Of a stretch of DNA of 6,033 nt, positions 3,998 to 6,033 are shown piece by piece (the first letter of the stretch is position 1; every line of letters starts with the position of its first letter). Source of the stretch: Gemmataceae bacterium (GTDB taxonomy: Bacteria; Planctomycetota; Planctomycetia; Gemmatales; Gemmataceae); the NCBI GenBank assembly GCA_009691815.1, contig SIAL01000225.1, positions 1-6,033 of the forward strand. Direction: 5' to 3'. The position numbers were made by a program, and so were the translations under genes. The notes beneath the pieces were generated by a model that saw nothing but the letters and a program-made list of their open reading frames with translations, ran no database searches and was not told the origin of the DNA.

Positions 3998-6033
3998 ATG
4001 TCCTCGAACAAAAATAAAAGACCTACTCGCCGACCAACTCCTCATTTGGAAAATCTCGAATCCAGAGTGACTCCCACCTCTAACCTGGACGGGATGCCTT
4101 TCATCGAACCCACTGAACCCACCGAACCCACCGACATGGTGGTAACCATGGTGCCACCCATCGAGCCCTTAATAGTGGACCAGGTTCAATTGCAGAGGTT
4201 GACCAAAGCCCTTGTGGGAAGTCCGGAATTTCTTGGCAATCAGGTTGAGTTAGCCTATCAAATGGTTTTGGGTCGTCCTTCGGAGCAAGCGGGCAAGGCC
4301 GCCTGGGCCAAAGCATTGGCATCGAATGCCCTCGATATCGAAGACCTTAGCGTTCACTTCATCGCCACCGAAGAGTTCCTCGGCAAGGTGGACTACAACG
4401 CCTTTACGATGGTCAAATTTCTCTATGCCACCTACCTCGACCGACAACCCGATCCAGGGGGGTTGACCAACTGGGTGCGTCAAATCGACAGCCTTTCCCA
4501 TTTGTATTTAACCGGCAAGGGCATTGAGGCCTGGATTGCCATGGAAGATCCGAAATATGGCACCACTTTGGATCCTAACTTCATTGGGTTAGCCCCCGAG
4601 AACCGAACATCTGAACAGTTGGGGGCGTTGAAACTGGCCTTGGCCAATGTTGCCGAAGGCATTCGAGATAGCCAAGAGGCGGTGGAAAATACCATCGAAT
4701 CGCTGTATCAGGGAATCTTGGACCGAGTCCCTTCGCAAGAAGAAGTCGATGGCTGGGTGAACACCCAGATTTCCGAGACGGAAATGCTTGCGGGCTTCCT
4801 CTCCTCGAAGGAGTATCAGAATCAGTTCCAAAGCTACCAGACCTTGGTCGTTAGCTGCTATGCCGATGTCTTGTTCCGCCCCGTGGGAATTGAAGGATTG
4901 GACCGGTGGTCCGAGTCGTTCGGGGCAGTGGAAGGCGACTTTTCTTGGCTGAGCCAGGTGCCCGGTGTTCAGGGCGAAAGAGATGTTCTAAACGACCAAG
5001 AATACAAAGCGGTGGTGAACCTCCTCTACGCCAACCATGTGAGCGATACCAAGCCCGGTGACTTTGCCTACATCTCTGCGTTTGATCCCTATTATCAGGT
5101 CAAGATTATGGGTCAACAAATGAAGTTGGCGGCCCCGTCGTCTGAGGAGGTGCTTCCCTTCGATTATGACTCCTTTTGGGAAAATGTGGACTTCACCAAA
5201 TGGAATTCCCTAACGGGTGACTGGGAATACGACCTCAAACCGGGCTTCATTAGCACTGATCCCACAAAGCCCGATGTGATCACATTTAATTCCATGGGAT
5301 TCCTTGGGGGGATGAGCGAGGCCGATATTGCCAAGCGCGTCAACGAATTCATGATGGGAGCATGGAACTTGGTGGATTCAAACTTTGGCGATAGCCTTCC
5401 CTCCGATTGGGCAGGAGGAGATACAGGCTGGAATATCAATCTGGACGATTTGACTGGCGGCAGTATTCCTTGGGATTGGGGAATTGTTCCCGATCCCAAT
5501 AATGTTATTTCTCCAGTCTACCCCATTTACACTTCCTATTCCGCCAACGGAGATGTCAATGGCGATGGCTTTGAAGATTTCATCGTTTCCAGTCCTTTGT
5601 ATATCGGCGACCTTGCCTCCACCCAAATTGATGTCTATTCCGGTCGCCCCGAAGAAGGAATCCTCTATTCCTTCATTCCCTATGAGGGGCACTCCAATGC
5701 AGTCCCCGTAGCCGTCGGAGATTTCGATGGTGATGGCTCCTTGGAGATTCTAACGAGCATTCTGCCTACGGAAGACAATCTAGATCCGAATGGTGTGCGA
5801 CCGGAAATCAAGGTATTTTCCGGGAAAAATGGATCGTTCCTCCACTCGTTTCCTGTTCCCGCCGACATGACTTGGACCACTGTTGTTGAAATCCCTCCAG
5901 GGGACAATGAAGAGGGTACAAGCTACGCCTTTGCACCCGGTATCAGCGGGGTTTTGGTGGGGGCGAGGAATCTGATGACCTCTTTGGCGGGAACCGATCA
6001 GATCCTTTTGGCGACCCAAGGGTCAAAACTGGA
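3998..6033 (+). CDS. Large DUF4214-like and FG-GAP repeat protein, probably exported (3' end outside window)
   Basis: Seen: 678 codons open to the right edge. Residues 1-16 are basic and lead into LENLESRVTP (17-26), a variant of the N-terminal LEPR/LExLExR motif common on large planctomycete surface or secreted proteins; there is no ordinary hydrophobic signal peptide. A short EPT-rich linker (37-45) follows. Residues 83-310 hold four DUF4214-like units of the form LY..iLgR.....gl..W: about 85-107, 142-164, 236-258 and 287-306. After an acidic, Trp-containing middle region (about 380-510) come FG-GAP-type calcium loops: D519-V-N-G-D-G-F-E-D527 and D575-F-D-G-D-G580 with E583. Known: FG-GAP repeats form beta-propeller blades in extracellular proteins; DUF4214 occurs in S-layer-like and adhesin-like proteins, with no defined activity. 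Inference: cell-surface or secreted structural/binding protein; no catalytic domain is visible in the part present. It appears to have its own promoter, so it is probably not part of the rsgA unit. Confidence 0.88.
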   Translation, partial: MSSNKNKRPTRRPTPHLENLESRVTPTSNLDGMPFIEPTEPTEPTDMVVTMVPPIEPLIVDQVQLQRLTKALVGSPEFLGNQVELAYQMVLGRPSEQAGKAAWAKALASNALDIEDLSVHFIATEEFLGKVDYNAFTMVKFLYATYLDRQPDPGGLTNWVRQIDSLSHLYLTGKGIEAWIAMEDPKYGTTLDPNFIGLAPENRTSEQLGALKLALANVAEGIRDSQEAVENTIESLYQGILDRVPSQEEVDGWVNTQISETEMLAGFLSSKEYQNQFQSYQTLVVSCYADVLFRPVGIEGLDRWSESFGAVEGDFSWLSQVPGVQGERDVLNDQEYKAVVNLLYANHVSDTKPGDFAYISAFDPYYQVKIMGQQMKLAAPSSEEVLPFDYDSFWENVDFTKWNSLTGDWEYDLKPGFISTDPTKPDVITFNSMGFLGGMSEADIAKRVNEFMMGAWNLVDSNFGDSLPSDWAGGDTGWNINLDDLTGGSIPWDWGIVPDPNNVISPVYPIYTSYSANGDVNGDGFEDFIVSSPLYIGDLASTQIDVYSGRPEEGILYSFIPYEGHSNAVPVAVGDFDGDGSLEILTSILPTEDNLDPNGVRPEIKVFSGKNGSFLHSFPVPADMTWTTVVEIPPGDNEEGTSYAFAPGISGVLVGARNLMTSLAGTDQILLATQGSKL
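4106..4132 (+). repeat. Three tandem 9-bp units encoding Glu-Pro-Thr
   Basis: GAACCCAC followed by T or C, repeated three times in tandem inside the large repeat-protein gene, then a degenerate partial copy (GACATG). It encodes the EPTEPTEPT linker between the N-terminal motif and the DUF4214-like part. Such a run can expand or contract by slippage without shifting the frame. Confidence 0.8.

Noticed and set aside
4250..6019. Multiple short minus-strand frames opposite the large repeat protein
   Set aside because: The plus frame is open for 678 codons with DUF4214-like and FG-GAP motifs; the antisense frames have no recognisable domains or good ribosome sites.

Overview
The window looks like chromosomal DNA from a planctomycete, most likely of the Gemmatales/Gemmataceae type. 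Three things point there: a Tat-exported Gfo/Idh/MocA dehydrogenase; an RsgA with the long basic N-terminal extension I associate with planctomycetes; and a large surface-type protein opening with a LENLESRVTP motif followed by DUF4214-like and FG-GAP repeats. This assignment rests on recalled family features, not a database search.

Layout, left to right. Positions 1-1118 (minus strand) hold the first ~372 codons of a Gfo/Idh/MocA oxidoreductase whose 3' end lies beyond the left edge. Positions 1119-1340 are its upstream region. A strong intrinsic terminator at about 1341-1374 faces left and closes a short minus-strand gene at 1434-1610, which encodes a ~58-residue protein with a ribbon-helix-helix-like pattern. 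A 303-bp divergent intergenic region (1611-1913) follows, containing small palindromes. On the plus strand come rsgA (1914-3110), a PPP-family metallophosphatase (3172-3834), a 163-bp gap with a plausible promoter, and the first 678 codons of a DUF4214/FG-GAP protein (3998 to the right edge).

Functional links are limited. rsgA and the phosphatase are close enough (61 bp) to be co-transcribed; this recalls, without homology of the phosphatase, the Bacillus linkage of the RsgA homologue with a Ser/Thr kinase and phosphatase. The dehydrogenase and the large repeat protein look like independent units. I see no mobile element, CRISPR array, tRNA or rRNA, and no complete novel multi-gene system. 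The items most worth a second look are the small RHH-like gene with nearby palindromes, the rsgA-phosphatase pair, and the duplicated DUF4214-like architecture of the right-edge protein.
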